64,000 bases of DNA, from the NCBI GenBank assembly GCA_902777325.1, contig CACYTH010000003.1, forward strand, positions 62,001-126,000. The letters run 5' to 3'. Within the stretch, counting starts at the first letter, position 1, and each line of letters begins with the position of its first letter. The stretch comes from an uncultured Coriobacteriaceae bacterium (GTDB lineage Bacteria > Actinomycetota > Coriobacteriia > Coriobacteriales > Atopobiaceae). The notes beneath the pieces were generated by a model. It did not search any database and was not told the origin of the DNA. It worked only from the letters and a program-made list of their open reading frames with translations. The position numbers and the translations under genes are program-made. Shown here in pieces: positions 19,282-27,882 of the stretch.

Positions 19282-20274
19282 TTAGCTCTTGTTGCGCTCA
19301 GCCTTCATCGAGGAGATTGCCTCATCAAGCATCCTCTCGTCGATGCCGAGCTTGCGAAGCTCGGCAGCAAGACCGTCGACTCCTTGCTCGAGGCCTTGTG
19401 CGCGACCTTGTTCGCGACCCTGCTCGAGTCCCTGCTCGAGTCCCTGCTCGAGTCCCTGTTCAAGCCCCTGTTCGCGGCCCTGCTCGATGCCTCGGGCTTC
19501 TGCCTCGCGCTCAAGGCGCTCTGCCCTCTCGCGCCAAAGCTCAAGCACTTCTCCACCCATGGCCTTCCTCACTCTCTTCTGAAGCGTCTCATATGCGGCA
19601 AGCAGGTGGTCAGACACCTTGATTATAAGCTCGACGAGTTCCTCGTATAGAGGCGTGTCTCCCATGCGCAGCACCGCTAACTCGAGCTCGGACCTCAGCT
19701 CGCTGCATTCGTAGACGAGCTGCTCAGTGCGCTGGTCATCGGATGCGATGGCAGACAAGCTCTGCTCGTAGCGCATGAGGTAGTACGGCAGCAAAAGCAG
19801 GAGGCTCTTGCTGAAGATCTCGTCACTGCTGAACAGCTGTGCCTTGACGATCTTTGTCTCGTATTGGAACGACCCTCCGTTTGGGAGGTTGACCTTCATG
19901 TTCAGGGTGTCTGGTGTCTTTGCCGTATGCCTGAGATATAGGACGCACGAGGCGGGGAAGTCAAGCTCGTACGGCTCGCCCTCGTTGAGGGCTTCTTCCA
20001 ATGCGATGTGAAAGTCGTACTCGATCATGCGGACGACCATGCTTGCGTCTGCCGTGCTCTGACACTCGACGTGGTAGATCTTCTCGGCCAGGCGAAAGAC
20101 GGTGTCGTCGATGATGGTGCCGCGCAGACTCTCATGCTCGTCGCTGAACCTGACAATTGGGCTATCTTGCGGGTAGTTACGGCCGAATACCTCGTTTATG
20201 AAGGGAATCATGAGCTGTGGCGACCTGTGAACCATCGTCTTAAAGACGGAGTCGAATACCGTGTTATCGGCCAT
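19282..20274 (-). CDS. Rpn-family PD-(D/E)XK nuclease/transposase-like protein
   Basis: About 330 residues. The N-terminal region (DSVFKTMVHRSPQLMIPFINEVF, then KIYHVECQSTADASMVVRMIEYD) matches Rpn/PDDEXK-type nucleases, with Glu in the VECQS strand as a likely metal ligand. Members are often annotated as transposases but act in DNA cleavage and recombination. The C-terminal part contains a Gly-Leu-Glu-Gln repeat encoded by tandem 12-base units at 19420-19491. The start at 20274 has GAGAGG upstream. No inverted-repeat ends mark it as a mobile element. Confidence 0.75.
   Translation of the reverse strand: MADNTVFDSVFKTMVHRSPQLMIPFINEVFGRNYPQDSPIVRFSDEHESLRGTIIDDTVFRLAEKIYHVECQSTADASMVVRMIEYDFHIALEEALNEGEPYELDFPASCVLYLRHTAKTPDTLNMKVNLPNGGSFQYETKIVKAQLFSSDEIFSKSLLLLLPYYLMRYEQSLSAIASDDQRTEQLVYECSELRSELELAVLRMGDTPLYEELVELIIKVSDHLLAAYETLQKRVRKAMGGEVLELWRERAERLEREAEARGIEQGREQGLEQGLEQGLEQGLEQGREQGRAQGLEQGVDGLAAELRKLGIDERMLDEAISSMKAERNKS
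19420..19491 (-). repeat. 12-base coding tandem repeat (Gly-Leu-Glu-Gln)
   Basis: Three exact copies of CTGCTCGAGTCC at 19420-19455 followed by diverged copies to about 19491, encoding EQGLEQGL/REQG in the Rpn-type protein. Multiples of three keep the frame, so copy number may vary between strains without loss of the gene. Confidence 0.85.
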
Positions 20275-20716
20275 TCCAGAATCCTCTCTGTGTGTTGATG
20301 GATTGAGGTTGGGGTGTGGTCCAGCAGGGATCACACCAGGAATGGCTATGGGTGGAGAGCGAGCGGCAGCGTGCATGGGCATCCTCTTGAGGACGAATAC
20401 GGGTGGTGCATGTATTCGCTCGAGAACGCCCGCCACGGAATGAAAGCCCCGACCCTGCGGAACCTACCCGCAGGCGATTTAGCCGGAAACCCCGTATAAC
20501 CGCAGGTTTCTGCGTATGAGGGTACACGGTCCGGACCGGACATGGACACGTATCGACAACCGCTCCCTCCAAGCAAGTTGATTGTAGAACTAGAACAATT
20601 GTTTGTAAAGTATAAAGTTAAAATTGTTGAGACGAAGAACATATAGAACAATCCGCCATGCCATAGGGGGTAACCCCCCGTGGCATGGCGGATCTTCTGG
20701 CATTGATGCTCTTTTG
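20275..20716. other. Leader region with hairpins and repeat copy 7
   Basis: 442 bases between divergent-side promoters of the Rpn gene and the 3' end of the oxidoreductase gene. No supported gene. It holds hairpins CGAATAC/GTATTCG (20394-20418) and CCTGCGG/CCGCAGG (20454-20474), an A+T-rich stretch about 20575-20650 unlike its surroundings, and copy 7 of the palindromic repeat. The hairpins could form a structured leader of the Rpn mRNA. Confidence 0.45.
20651..20693. repeat. GC-rich palindromic repeat, copy 7
   Basis: The longest member: arms ATCCGCCATGCCA (20651-20663) and TGGCATGGCGGAT (20681-20693) around a GGGGGTAACCCCCC core. It follows the oxidoreductase stop and may terminate it. Confidence 0.8.
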
Positions 20717-21934
20717 CTAGGCGACACCCATGTAGGCAAGCATGCCCTCGACGGCCACCTTGGTTGCGGCAACGGCGTGCACCACGGTGTTTGGTCCAGT
20801 GACCACGTCGCCTGCGGCAAAGACGCCCGGCACCGTGCACATGCCCTGCTCGTCCACGATCAGCAGGCCGCGATCGTCGCCCTCAAGGCCCTCGGTGGTG
20901 AGGATGAGCTTGTTCTTGGGCTTCTGGGAAACGGCCACGATCACCGTGTCACAGCTCACCTGGTCGAGCTCCTCCTCGTAGCCCGTCACGCGGTCGTCCT
21001 CGTCGAAGATGGCCGTCTTGAAGATGGGCCCCTCCTCGTTGATCTCGCAGATGGCCTTGCCCTGCACCAGCTCGGCGCCGTCGAGCAAGGCGTACTCGAG
21101 CTCGTCGGAGCTTGCGGAGATGTGCTTGCTGCGTGCGTAGAGCGTGACCTCGCTGGCGCCTTGACGGATGGCGGTGCGCGCCACGTCCATGGCGGTGTTT
21201 CCGGCGCCGATGACAGCCACGCGGTCTCCGACCTCGGCGGTCTCGGGGCTGCGCAAGTAGTCGAGGCCAAAGAGCACGTTGCCGCCGGCCTCGCCCGAGA
21301 CGCCCAGCGTCTGGGCGCGCCAGGTGCCCGTGCCGACAAAGACCGCGTCATAGTCGTCGCGGAAGAGGTCGCCGATGAGCAGGGACGATCCGATGGCGGT
21401 GTTGTGGCGGATCCTGACACCGAGGGTCTCCAGAATCTCCTGGTAGCGGTCGAGCACCCGCTTGGGTAGGCGATACTCGGGGATGCCGTAGCGCATGACG
21501 CCGCCGAGGCGCGGGTTCTGGTCGAAGAGCGTGACGTCAACGCCCATCTGCGCAAGGCGCATGGCCGCGACAATGCCGGCGGGGCCGCCACCGATGACGG
21601 CGGCGCGCTTGCCGGTGGGCTCGGGCTTCTCAAAGCGGACGCGCTCGAGGTAGGTGCTCGACACGTAGTTCTCGATGGCGGAGAAATGGATGGGAGTACC
21701 CTTGCGACCACGCACGCAATGGCCCTCGCACTGTGCGCCGTGGTTGCAGATGAGGCTGCAGACGGCGCTCATGGGGTTGTTCTGGAAGAGCACCGCGCCT
21801 GCCTCGTCCATCCTGCGCTCACGGAACAGCTGGATTACCAGCGGAATTGCCGTGCCGACAGGGCAGCCCCGCTGGCAGAGGGGCTTCTTGCAGTTAAGGC
21901 AGCGCTCTGCCTCCTCGACGATGTGCAGTGCCAT
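20717..21934 (-). CDS. GltD-like FAD/NAD(P) oxidoreductase with N-terminal 4Fe-4S sites
   Basis: About 405 residues, similar to the glutamate synthase small subunit and the large subunit of NfnAB-type transhydrogenases. Cys motifs CLNCKKPLCQRGCPVG and CSLICNHGAQCEGHCVRG precede the FAD loop VIGGGPAGIVAAMRLA and the NAD(P) loop VIGAGNTAMDVARTAI; the end VFAAGDVVTGP is the second FAD motif. No glutamate synthase large subunit or NfnA partner adjoins it. The start at 21934 is preferred over 21946 because GGGAGAGG lies at usable distance. Divergent from the HxlR gene. Confidence 0.85.
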   Translation of the reverse strand: MALHIVEEAERCLNCKKPLCQRGCPVGTAIPLVIQLFRERRMDEAGAVLFQNNPMSAVCSLICNHGAQCEGHCVRGRKGTPIHFSAIENYVSSTYLERVRFEKPEPTGKRAAVIGGGPAGIVAAMRLAQMGVDVTLFDQNPRLGGVMRYGIPEYRLPKRVLDRYQEILETLGVRIRHNTAIGSSLLIGDLFRDDYDAVFVGTGTWRAQTLGVSGEAGGNVLFGLDYLRSPETAEVGDRVAVIGAGNTAMDVARTAIRQGASEVTLYARSKHISASSDELEYALLDGAELVQGKAICEINEEGPIFKTAIFDEDDRVTGYEEELDQVSCDTVIVAVSQKPKNKLILTTEGLEGDDRGLLIVDEQGMCTVPGVFAAGDVVTGPNTVVHAVAATKVAVEGMLAYMGVA

Positions 21935-22135
21935 GTCCTCTCCCATCCCTCGTCACATACGTGCATTCTTGGTAGCCTTAAGATACACGGATGTTGGAAA
22001 ACTGAGCTTGCCGAATCGACAGTGTGGTATGCAGTTTCAGCATGCTGACGCGCTGCGCTCTTGTTAGAGAAACCGAGTTTCACCAGAGCAATCGGCATAT
22101 AATTTTTGCGAACGCCTGCAATGGGGGGGACCATC

Positions 22136-22648
22136 ATGCTCGAGCGACCTAACGACCTCAGGTCTTGTAGCCTTGCCGATGCCTTCTTGACCATCGGTGG
22201 CAAATGGAAGCCCTACATCGTGTGGTATCTCAACACAAAGCCCGACTTCACCATGCGCTACGGCGAGCTCAAGCGTCACATCCCCTGGACCATCTCGCAT
22301 AAGATGTACGCACAACAGCTGCATGAGCTCGAGGATGACGGCATCATCACGCGGCACGAATACATGGAGGGCAACATCCGCGTGGTGGACTACACACTGA
22401 CGGAGGCAGGGCGGTTCCTCGTGCCTGCCATTCTCTACCTGCGTGACTGGCGCGCCGTCTTTGGCGGGTTTCCCGACTCGACCCTTACGCGGACACAGGG
22501 CAGCTGGGAGGACAAGACGATCTCCTACAAGTGCATGGGTATAGAAGAGCCTGGCCTTGAGGCTCGCATCGAGTTCGACGTTGCCCGCACGCGCGAGGAC
22601 TCGCTCGCAAACTCCGAGGGCGACGCCTTTTTTGAGGATGAGGTGTAG
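22136..22648 (+). CDS. HxlR-family winged-helix transcriptional regulator
   Basis: About 170 residues. The HxlR signature is clear: CSLADAFLTIGGKWKPYIVWYL, MRYGELKRHIPWTISHKMYAQQLHELEDDGIITRHEY and VDYTLTEAGRFLVPAI. The start at 22136 follows GGGGGGGA. HxlR proteins act as activators or repressors responding to formaldehyde, quinones or redox signals. A strong promoter/operator motif lies just downstream at 22691, ahead of the EIIA gene, and five more copies occur at 23.4, 59.4 (two), 61.1 and 62.1 kb. This protein is the best local candidate to bind them, but that is inference. Confidence 0.88.
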   Translation: MLERPNDLRSCSLADAFLTIGGKWKPYIVWYLNTKPDFTMRYGELKRHIPWTISHKMYAQQLHELEDDGIITRHEYMEGNIRVVDYTLTEAGRFLVPAILYLRDWRAVFGGFPDSTLTRTQGSWEDKTISYKCMGIEEPGLEARIEFDVARTREDSLANSEGDAFFEDEV

Positions 22649-22690
22649 CATATAGGCACCGATGTTTGTCGCATGACCCGTCTATCGGTG

Positions 22691-22740
22691 TACTTACTCA
22701 AAAGTGCGCTCTTTTGAACGCGACAGGGGGACTGCATAAT
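22691..22740 (+). promoter_or_regulatory. Six-copy regulon motif, site 1 (EIIA promoter)
   Basis: TACTTACTCAAAAGTGCG followed by CTCTTTT, then CATAAT 20 bases further on as a likely -10. The core fits the imperfect palindrome ACnnACTTTAAAGTnnGT seen at five other promoters. Confidence 0.75.
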
Positions 22741-22803
22741 TGGGGTTGAGAGCATCGGACTCGGAGGGGTCCGACGGAGACGAGAAAGGGATGGGAGCAA
22801 ATC

Positions 22804-23319
22804 ATGGGATTCTTTGACAAGCTGTTCGGAAGCAAGAAGCCAGCGAAGCCGGAGGCGGTGGCCGCAGACGCCGCAAAGGGTGCGGTCTGCGCACCAGTCG
22901 CCGGTCGCGTGGAAGTGACCGACCAGATTCCCGATCCGGTCTTTGCCTGTGAGGCCATGGGAAAAACGGTGGCCGTGTGGCCTTCCGACGGCAATGTGTT
23001 CGCACCCATCTCTGGTACGGTTGCCAGCGCGATGCCTCACGCCTTCGGCATCGCCGGTGACGATGGCATCGAGGTGCTCGTGCACGGGGGCGTGGACACC
23101 GTCAACATGAACGGCGACGGCTTTGAGGTGTGGATCAAGGGTGGCGACCATGTGACGGCTGGCGACCCGGTGCTTACCTTCGATCGCGACAAGGTTGCCA
23201 AGGCGGGCTACAAGGACATCGTGATGACCATCATCACCAACTCCGACGACCTGGCGAGCATCGAGAAGGTGGCCGACGGCACGGTGTCTGCTGGCGCAAA
23301 GCTCATGCAGACCGCATAG
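22804..23319 (+). CDS. PTS glucose-type EIIA protein (Crr-like)
   Basis: Stand-alone cytosolic EIIA of the glucose superfamily, 171 residues. Visible are VCAPVAGRVE, PDPVFACEAMGKTVAVWP, GTVASAMPHAFGI and the phospho-His segment GIEVLVHGGVDTV. It passes phosphate from HPr to the EIIB domain of glucose-family permeases. The three EIIBC permeases in this window (23533, 30341, 59540) lack a EIIA domain, so this may serve all of them. RBS GGGATGGGAGC. It carries the regulon motif upstream and a strong terminator downstream, so it is a single-gene unit. Confidence 0.93.
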   Translation: MGFFDKLFGSKKPAKPEAVAADAAKGAVCAPVAGRVEVTDQIPDPVFACEAMGKTVAVWPSDGNVFAPISGTVASAMPHAFGIAGDDGIEVLVHGGVDTVNMNGDGFEVWIKGGDHVTAGDPVLTFDRDKVAKAGYKDIVMTIITNSDDLASIEKVADGTVSAGAKLMQTA

Positions 23320-23351
23320 CCCTTCGCCCGAAAACCGAACGGGACTTACAT

Positions 23352-23386
23352 GGGCCCTCGTGCGAGACTGTCTCGCACGAGGGCCC
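23352..23386 (+). terminator. Rho-independent terminator
   Basis: Perfect 16-bp stem (23352-23367 with 23371-23386) and a CTG loop, directly after EIIA. The following EIIBC gene therefore has its own promoter. Confidence 0.88.
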
Positions 23387-23419
23387 TTGCTGTATGCTCA
23401 TCGACAAGACACACCCATT

Positions 23420-23478
23420 TACCTGCGTACTTACTTTAAAGTGCGTTCTTTTTTCATCCTTTCCTCCCTTCAATAATG
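23420..23478 (+). promoter_or_regulatory. Six-copy regulon motif, site 2 (EIIBC promoter)
   Basis: TTACCTGCG then TACTTACTTTAAAGTGCG and TTCTTTT, with AATAAT 20 bases after TTCTTT as a -10. Lies about 105 bases ahead of the EIIBC start at 23533. Confidence 0.8.
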
Positions 23479-23532
23479 AGGTCAGCAAGAGCAAAGGCAC
23501 TTGGAACTTCAAGGCATAGGAAGGAAAGAACC

Positions 23533-24954
23533 ATGGCAGCTAAGGACTTCGACCGCATCGCCCAGGAGATCCTGGACAACGTCGGCGGCGCTGACAACGT
23601 CACCAACGCAGTGCACTGCATGACGCGTCTGCGTCTCAATCTCAAGGACTACGACAAGATCAATGCCGATGCCATCAAGGGTATCAAGGGCGTGCTTGGC
23701 GCCCAGATGGTCGGTGGCCAGTATCAGGTGATCATTGGTCAGACCGTGCCTAGCGTCTACAAGGAGTTCTGCGCAATCGCCGGCATCAAGGAGACGGGCG
23801 CCATCGACGAGAACCTCGACGAAGGTCCCAAGGGCCCGCTTACGCCCAAGGCCGTGGTCGACAAGCTCCTCGATGCCATCACCGGCAGCCTGACCCCGAT
23901 CCTGCCGATCCTCATCGTCGCCGGTCTGATCAAGATGATCATTGCCATCCTTGGCCCCACGATGCTGAACCTGGTTGGCGAGGGCGACAACCTCTACGCC
24001 ATCCTCAACCTCGCGGGCGATGCTGGCTTCTACTTCCTGCCCATGTACGTGGCCGTCTCCTCTGCCCGCAAGTTTGGCGCCAACCAGTTCATTGCCATGC
24101 TCATGGCCGGCATCATGCTGCACCCCACGCTGATGGGATGGGTGACCGAGGGCACCCCGATGGACGTCTACGGCATTCCGATGACGCTCGTCAACTATTC
24201 CTCCAGCGTGTTCCCCATGATCCTGACCATCTTCGTCATGTCCTACGTGGAGAAGTTCTTCAAGAAGGTCGTTCCGGAGCAGGTCTCTACCATGTTCGTG
24301 CCGCTCGGTACCGTGCTCGTCATGCTTCCGCTTGCCCTCTGTGTCGTCGGCCCGCTTGGCCAGATCCTCGGCAACGGCATCTCCGCCGGCCTGCTCGCCC
24401 TGCACAACCTCCTCGGGCCTCTCGGCGTCGCCATCATCGGCTCCCTCTTCCTGCTGCTCGTGGCTACCGGCATGCACCTCGCCGTCATCTCCACCGCTCT
24501 GATCTCCTTCGCACAGCTCGGCTATGACGACACCATCCTCGTCGGCTCCATCTGCGGCACCTACGCCTGCATCGCCATCTACCTCATGTACACCCTGCGC
24601 GCCAAGGACGCAGAGGACCGCGAACTTGGCCTGTCCTGCTTCATCTCCCAGGCTCTCGGTGGCGTGGGCGAGCCGGGCATCTTCGGCATCATCATGCGCA
24701 AGCCCAAGGCCCTGCTCATCGAGATGGTCTCCGCCTTCTGCGGCGGTCTCTACGCCGGCATCACTCACTGCGCTCTCTATGTGCTCGGCTCCTCCAACTT
24801 CATGAACGCCATCGTCTTCGCCAACCCCAACGATCCCATGGGTCTCGTGAACGGCATCATCGCCTGCGGCATCAGCTTCGTCGTCGCGGTCGTGCTCTGC
24901 CTGGTCATTGGCTTCGACGGTCCGCTGCCCTTCGGCAAGAAGAAAGCCGCATAA
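23533..24954 (+). CDS. PTS EIIBC permease, glucose/sucrose/beta-glucoside family
   Basis: Membrane permease of 473 residues that imports and phosphorylates a sugar or glycoside. The EIIB domain spans residues 1-85 with the phospho-Cys in NAVHCMTRLRLNL; the EIIC domain follows with about ten membrane segments (GSLTPILPILIVAGLIKMI, GVGEPGIFGI). There is no EIIA domain; the stand-alone EIIA lies 213 bp upstream. The start at 23533 follows AAGGAAAGAA. The regulon motif lies upstream. Substrate is not evident; the neighbouring metallo-hydrolase gives no clue. Confidence 0.92.
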   Translation: MAAKDFDRIAQEILDNVGGADNVTNAVHCMTRLRLNLKDYDKINADAIKGIKGVLGAQMVGGQYQVIIGQTVPSVYKEFCAIAGIKETGAIDENLDEGPKGPLTPKAVVDKLLDAITGSLTPILPILIVAGLIKMIIAILGPTMLNLVGEGDNLYAILNLAGDAGFYFLPMYVAVSSARKFGANQFIAMLMAGIMLHPTLMGWVTEGTPMDVYGIPMTLVNYSSSVFPMILTIFVMSYVEKFFKKVVPEQVSTMFVPLGTVLVMLPLALCVVGPLGQILGNGISAGLLALHNLLGPLGVAIIGSLFLLLVATGMHLAVISTALISFAQLGYDDTILVGSICGTYACIAIYLMYTLRAKDAEDRELGLSCFISQALGGVGEPGIFGIIMRKPKALLIEMVSAFCGGLYAGITHCALYVLGSSNFMNAIVFANPNDPMGLVNGIIACGISFVVAVVLCLVIGFDGPLPFGKKKAA

Positions 24955-24972
24955 CAACGCCTATCCTTTCCA

Positions 24973-25006
24973 GGCCGGCTGGGAGATGACGAGCTCCTGG
25001 CCGGCC
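24973..25006 (+). terminator. Imperfect GC-rich hairpin
   Basis: GGCCGGC (24973-24979) pairs with GCCGGCC (25000-25006), with an inner GGAG/CTCC pair. It lies in the 99-base gap between EIIBC and the metallo-hydrolase; partial termination is plausible. Confidence 0.5.
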
Positions 25007-25053
25007 GCCTACCCTTTAGAACCTCGCATTCCAAGCATCGAAGGAGAAGACCC

Positions 25054-25902
25054 ATGAGCACCCAAGAGAAGTTCACGAGCGAGCGACTGTCCGATTGCGT
25101 CTGGCGTCTGAAGGATGCCTACGGCGTGGCCATGTATCTGGCAGAGGGCGATGATCGTGCTTGCCTCATCGACACTGGCTATGGCATCAAGGGCCTTCGC
25201 GACTACGTGGAGACGCTCACGAGCAAGCCCGTGTCCGTGCTGCTCACCCACGGTCACGTGGACCACGCCTTTGGTGCTGCGGAGTTCGACGAGGTCCACA
25301 TGAGCCATCGCGACCTCCCAGAGTTTGCCGCCCAGTCAGATGCGGCGTGGCGCGCCAACTTCATCAAGGTGGCCTTCTCCAAGAAGGGAAGCTTCGAGAT
25401 GAACGACCCGTTTGCGGGTGAGTTCGTCGACGTGGCGGATGGCGAGGAGTTTGACCTTGGCGGCCTTACCGTTCGCTGTCATGCCGTGCCGGGACATACC
25501 CCTGGCTGCCTGGTGCCCGTGTTGGTAGAGGAGCGAATCGCGATCTTTGGTGATGCCGCTGGTCCCGGCACGCTTGTGACCGAGGAGTACGCCGCAACGT
25601 TGGGCGAGTACCTTGCCGCGCTTCGCAGGCTCAAGGAGCACGAGGCGGATTGGGACCGTGTGTTGCGGTTCCATGGCACTTGCGAGTCGCCCAAGAGTCT
25701 TCTGGACGACATGATAGATATCTGCCAAGAGGTGCTGTCAGGTACCGATGATCGCATTCAGCAGCCTGCGAGTGCGGGGGACGTCTATCCCATCAAGAGC
25801 GACCTGCCCATCTACCTGGCGAAAGAAACCCTACCAAACAGCCAGCAACGCATCGATGGCCGCGTGGGCAACCTCTTCTATCGTGCCGACAAGGCGCGCT
25901 AA
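25054..25902 (+). CDS. Metallo-beta-lactamase-fold hydrolase
   Basis: Cytosolic MBL-fold hydrolase of 282 residues. The zinc-binding motif is LLTHGHVDHAFGA (HxHxDH), with later ligands in VPGHTPGCLVP and FHGTCES and the aspartate in FGDAAGPG. This resembles the glyoxalase II/flavoprotein-like hydrolase branch without an attached flavodoxin. RBS GGAGAAG. It lies downstream of EIIBC and is possibly cotranscribed through an incomplete terminator. Substrate unknown. Confidence 0.87.
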   Translation: MSTQEKFTSERLSDCVWRLKDAYGVAMYLAEGDDRACLIDTGYGIKGLRDYVETLTSKPVSVLLTHGHVDHAFGAAEFDEVHMSHRDLPEFAAQSDAAWRANFIKVAFSKKGSFEMNDPFAGEFVDVADGEEFDLGGLTVRCHAVPGHTPGCLVPVLVEERIAIFGDAAGPGTLVTEEYAATLGEYLAALRRLKEHEADWDRVLRFHGTCESPKSLLDDMIDICQEVLSGTDDRIQQPASAGDVYPIKSDLPIYLAKETLPNSQQRIDGRVGNLFYRADKAR

Positions 25903-25920
25903 GCTAGCGAATCCGTTCCG

Positions 25921-26784
25921 TCATTCCAGCACCAGCTCCGGCGTTGACTGGCGGTAGGCACGCGGGCCCTGCCCCGTCATCTGCTTGAAGCGGTAGCTGA
26001 AGTTGCTCTCACTGGCAAAGCCCACGCGCTCGGCGATGGCGGCACTGGTGAGCGTGGTCTCGGCGAGCAGCTCCTTGGCACGACTGATGCGGTAGCGCAG
26101 CAGGTAGTCGTGCGGGGTGGTCTCGAGCTGGCGCTTGAAGAGACGGATGAGGTAGCTAGGGCTCACGGCTGCCTCGCGAGCAAGGTCATCGAGCGTGACC
26201 TTCTCGGCAAAGTGCCGCTCTACGTAGGCGCAGGCCAGGCGCACGGGGTCATCATCGGAGACGGGGCCAGTTTCCTGGGCGGCAAGCACCACCTCGGTCA
26301 CCAGCGCATGTACGGCAAGACCGATGCGTGCGGCGTTGCCCACGCTCTCGGTTCCAAGTCGCTCAAAGAGCACATCCATGTGTGGTTGCAGGCGTGAGAG
26401 CGGCACCGACACTGGCGTAAGACGCGGCAGCCCCAACGTGCGTCCAGCAAGCTCCACGCCCGGCCCGTCGATGTGCGCCCACAGGTGATACCAGTGCCCG
26501 TGCCCGGGAGAGGTTCCATAGCTCTGCGGCGAGCGGCAGTCCATGAGCAGCGCCCGGCCCTTGGGCAGGCGGATGGTCTGCCCACCCTGACGCACCGTTC
26601 CCTCGCCACCCAGTGTGTAGAACAGGATGAAGCTGTTCTTGTCGCTACGCGCGGTGGCAAACTTGGATCGCGCATAGAAGTCGCCAACCTCGCTGCAGTA
26701 GTAGGGCTGCGCAAGCTCGGCGGCAGATGGCGTGGAGATGATCCAGCGGCTGCGGTCCTCCACGTCCATGGTGTAGGTGAGCAT
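25921..26784 (-). CDS. AraC-family transcriptional regulator
   Basis: Regulator of 287 residues: cupin-like sensor domain (residues 40-130, FYTLGGEGTVRQGGQTIRLPKGRALLMDC) and a C-terminal double helix-turn-helix (VTLDDLAREAAVSPSYLIRLFKRQLETTPHDYLLRYRISRAKELL and IAERVGFASESNFSYRFKQMTGQGPRAYR). RBS AAGGAGG. It follows the next AraC gene by only 12 bases, so the two form an operon divergent from GH78. A severely deleted relative survives at 54064-54264 beside the second GH78. Confidence 0.92.
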   Translation of the reverse strand: MLTYTMDVEDRSRWIISTPSAAELAQPYYCSEVGDFYARSKFATARSDKNSFILFYTLGGEGTVRQGGQTIRLPKGRALLMDCRSPQSYGTSPGHGHWYHLWAHIDGPGVELAGRTLGLPRLTPVSVPLSRLQPHMDVLFERLGTESVGNAARIGLAVHALVTEVVLAAQETGPVSDDDPVRLACAYVERHFAEKVTLDDLAREAAVSPSYLIRLFKRQLETTPHDYLLRYRISRAKELLAETTLTSAAIAERVGFASESNFSYRFKQMTGQGPRAYRQSTPELVLE

Positions 26785-26796
26785 GCCTCGACCTCC

Positions 26797-27786
26797 TTAT
26801 GCCTGCTTGCGGTACGCCTGTGGCGTACAACCCGCATAATCGCGAAAGCGCTGGTAGAAGCTGGTGAGATTGGCAAGTCCCACCTCTTCGGCAATCTCGT
26901 ATATCGGGCGGTTCGTGCCGCGCAGCAAGAGCGCCGCACGACGCATGCGCTCGACGTTGACCAGCTGCTTGAAGGTGGACCCGGTTGCCTGGCGCACGAA
27001 CTTGGAGAGGTATGTCCGCTCGTAGCCAAGGTCCGCTGCCATCTGCTGCAGACTTCCCTCCTGGTAGTGCTGCCCTATGTACTGTCGCACGGTTCCAATC
27101 AGCTCGGCGCGCTCCCAGGCCACGTCGTCCAATTCGCCCTTGGGTTCGTAGGTACGAAGCAGGTGCGTGAGCAGTGCCGCGAGGAAGAAGTCGACCATAT
27201 AGGGGCTTGTCATGTCGGGTTCGAGTCGCTCGCAAAGGATGCGCTCTATACAGGTTCGCGCTACCTCGTCGTTGGCCGTGTGATAGATGCGCCAGGTCTC
27301 ATGAGATGCTCCCAACGTCATGAGCTCGGTTGCGAAGGGCGAGGCCAGGTCGGTCATGCCGTCAAGCAGGTGACCCTCAAAGAACTCCTCGGCAAGGATG
27401 AAGTTGATGGTGATGTCATTAGGGCCGGTGGGCTCCACGCTGTGGGGGACATGGCGGTCCATCACGATGCAGTCGCCGGCTTCCAGCACTACGCGGTTTC
27501 CGTCCACATTCATGCGGAAGATGCCCTGCCAACAGTAGGTGATGAGCGCGTACGAGTAGATGTGCTCGGGAATGGTCGCAGAGTTCACCCCGTGAAATGC
27601 CACGATGTGTCGGCGGTCTGCGAACTCGCGTCCTTGCCCAAAAAGGAAGAGCTCACGGCCATGGTACTGCACGCGGGGATAACGCTTGGCAAAATGCTCG
27701 TACACTTCCTCGTCGGTATGCGACTCGATCATCGAGACGGCAAGCAATGCCGAAGGAAGCTGCCTTAGGTTCACAATACGCTCCAC
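26797..27786 (-). CDS. AraC-family transcriptional regulator
   Basis: About 329 residues with N-terminal cupin-type sensor (YSYALITYCWQGIFRMNVDGNRVVLEAGDCIVMDRHVPH) and C-terminal AraC DNA-binding domain (LQQMAADLGYERTYLSKFVRQATGSTFKQLVNVERMRRAALLL, IAEEVGLANLTSFYQRFRDYAGCTPQAYRKQA). First gene of an operon with the 25921 regulator. The 5' end is uncertain: the longest frame begins with a GTG at 27786 without a clear RBS, and ATG at 27732 is the next choice. Divergent from the GH78 gene, its likely target. Confidence 0.88.
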   Translation of the reverse strand: MERIVNLRQLPSALLAVSMIESHTDEEVYEHFAKRYPRVQYHGRELFLFGQGREFADRRHIVAFHGVNSATIPEHIYSYALITYCWQGIFRMNVDGNRVVLEAGDCIVMDRHVPHSVEPTGPNDITINFILAEEFFEGHLLDGMTDLASPFATELMTLGASHETWRIYHTANDEVARTCIERILCERLEPDMTSPYMVDFFLAALLTHLLRTYEPKGELDDVAWERAELIGTVRQYIGQHYQEGSLQQMAADLGYERTYLSKFVRQATGSTFKQLVNVERMRRAALLLRGTNRPIYEIAEEVGLANLTSFYQRFRDYAGCTPQAYRKQA

Positions 27787-27811
27787 AGATTCATACTATT
27801 AAAGACAAAAA

Positions 27812-27852
27812 CACATATTGTTGCAGGTAAACCATACCAGATAAAGTATAGT
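27812..27852 (+). promoter_or_regulatory. GH78 promoter with AraC-type box
   Basis: ATATTGTTGCAGGTAAAC followed by TATAGT at 27847-27852 as a -10. The same box, ATATTGTCGCAGGTATAC, precedes the EIIBC gene at 30341, also with a TATAGT downstream. The shared box suggests joint activation by one of the divergent AraC proteins. Confidence 0.6.
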
Positions 27853-27882
27853 CAACAGCTATCGATACGTATGGGAGGCATG

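Noticed and set aside
19420..19491. Tandem repeat considered as a CRISPR array
   Set aside because: Units are 12 bases without spacers and encode an in-frame Gly-Leu-Glu-Gln tract inside the Rpn-type gene.
19282..20274. Rpn-type gene as part of an insertion sequence
   Set aside because: No terminal inverted repeats or target-site duplication could be seen around it; the adjacent palindromes belong to the dispersed repeat family.
23509..24957. 482-codon minus-strand frame over the EIIBC gene
   Set aside because: Antisense shadow of a certain PTS gene; Asp/Gly/His-rich translation without family features.
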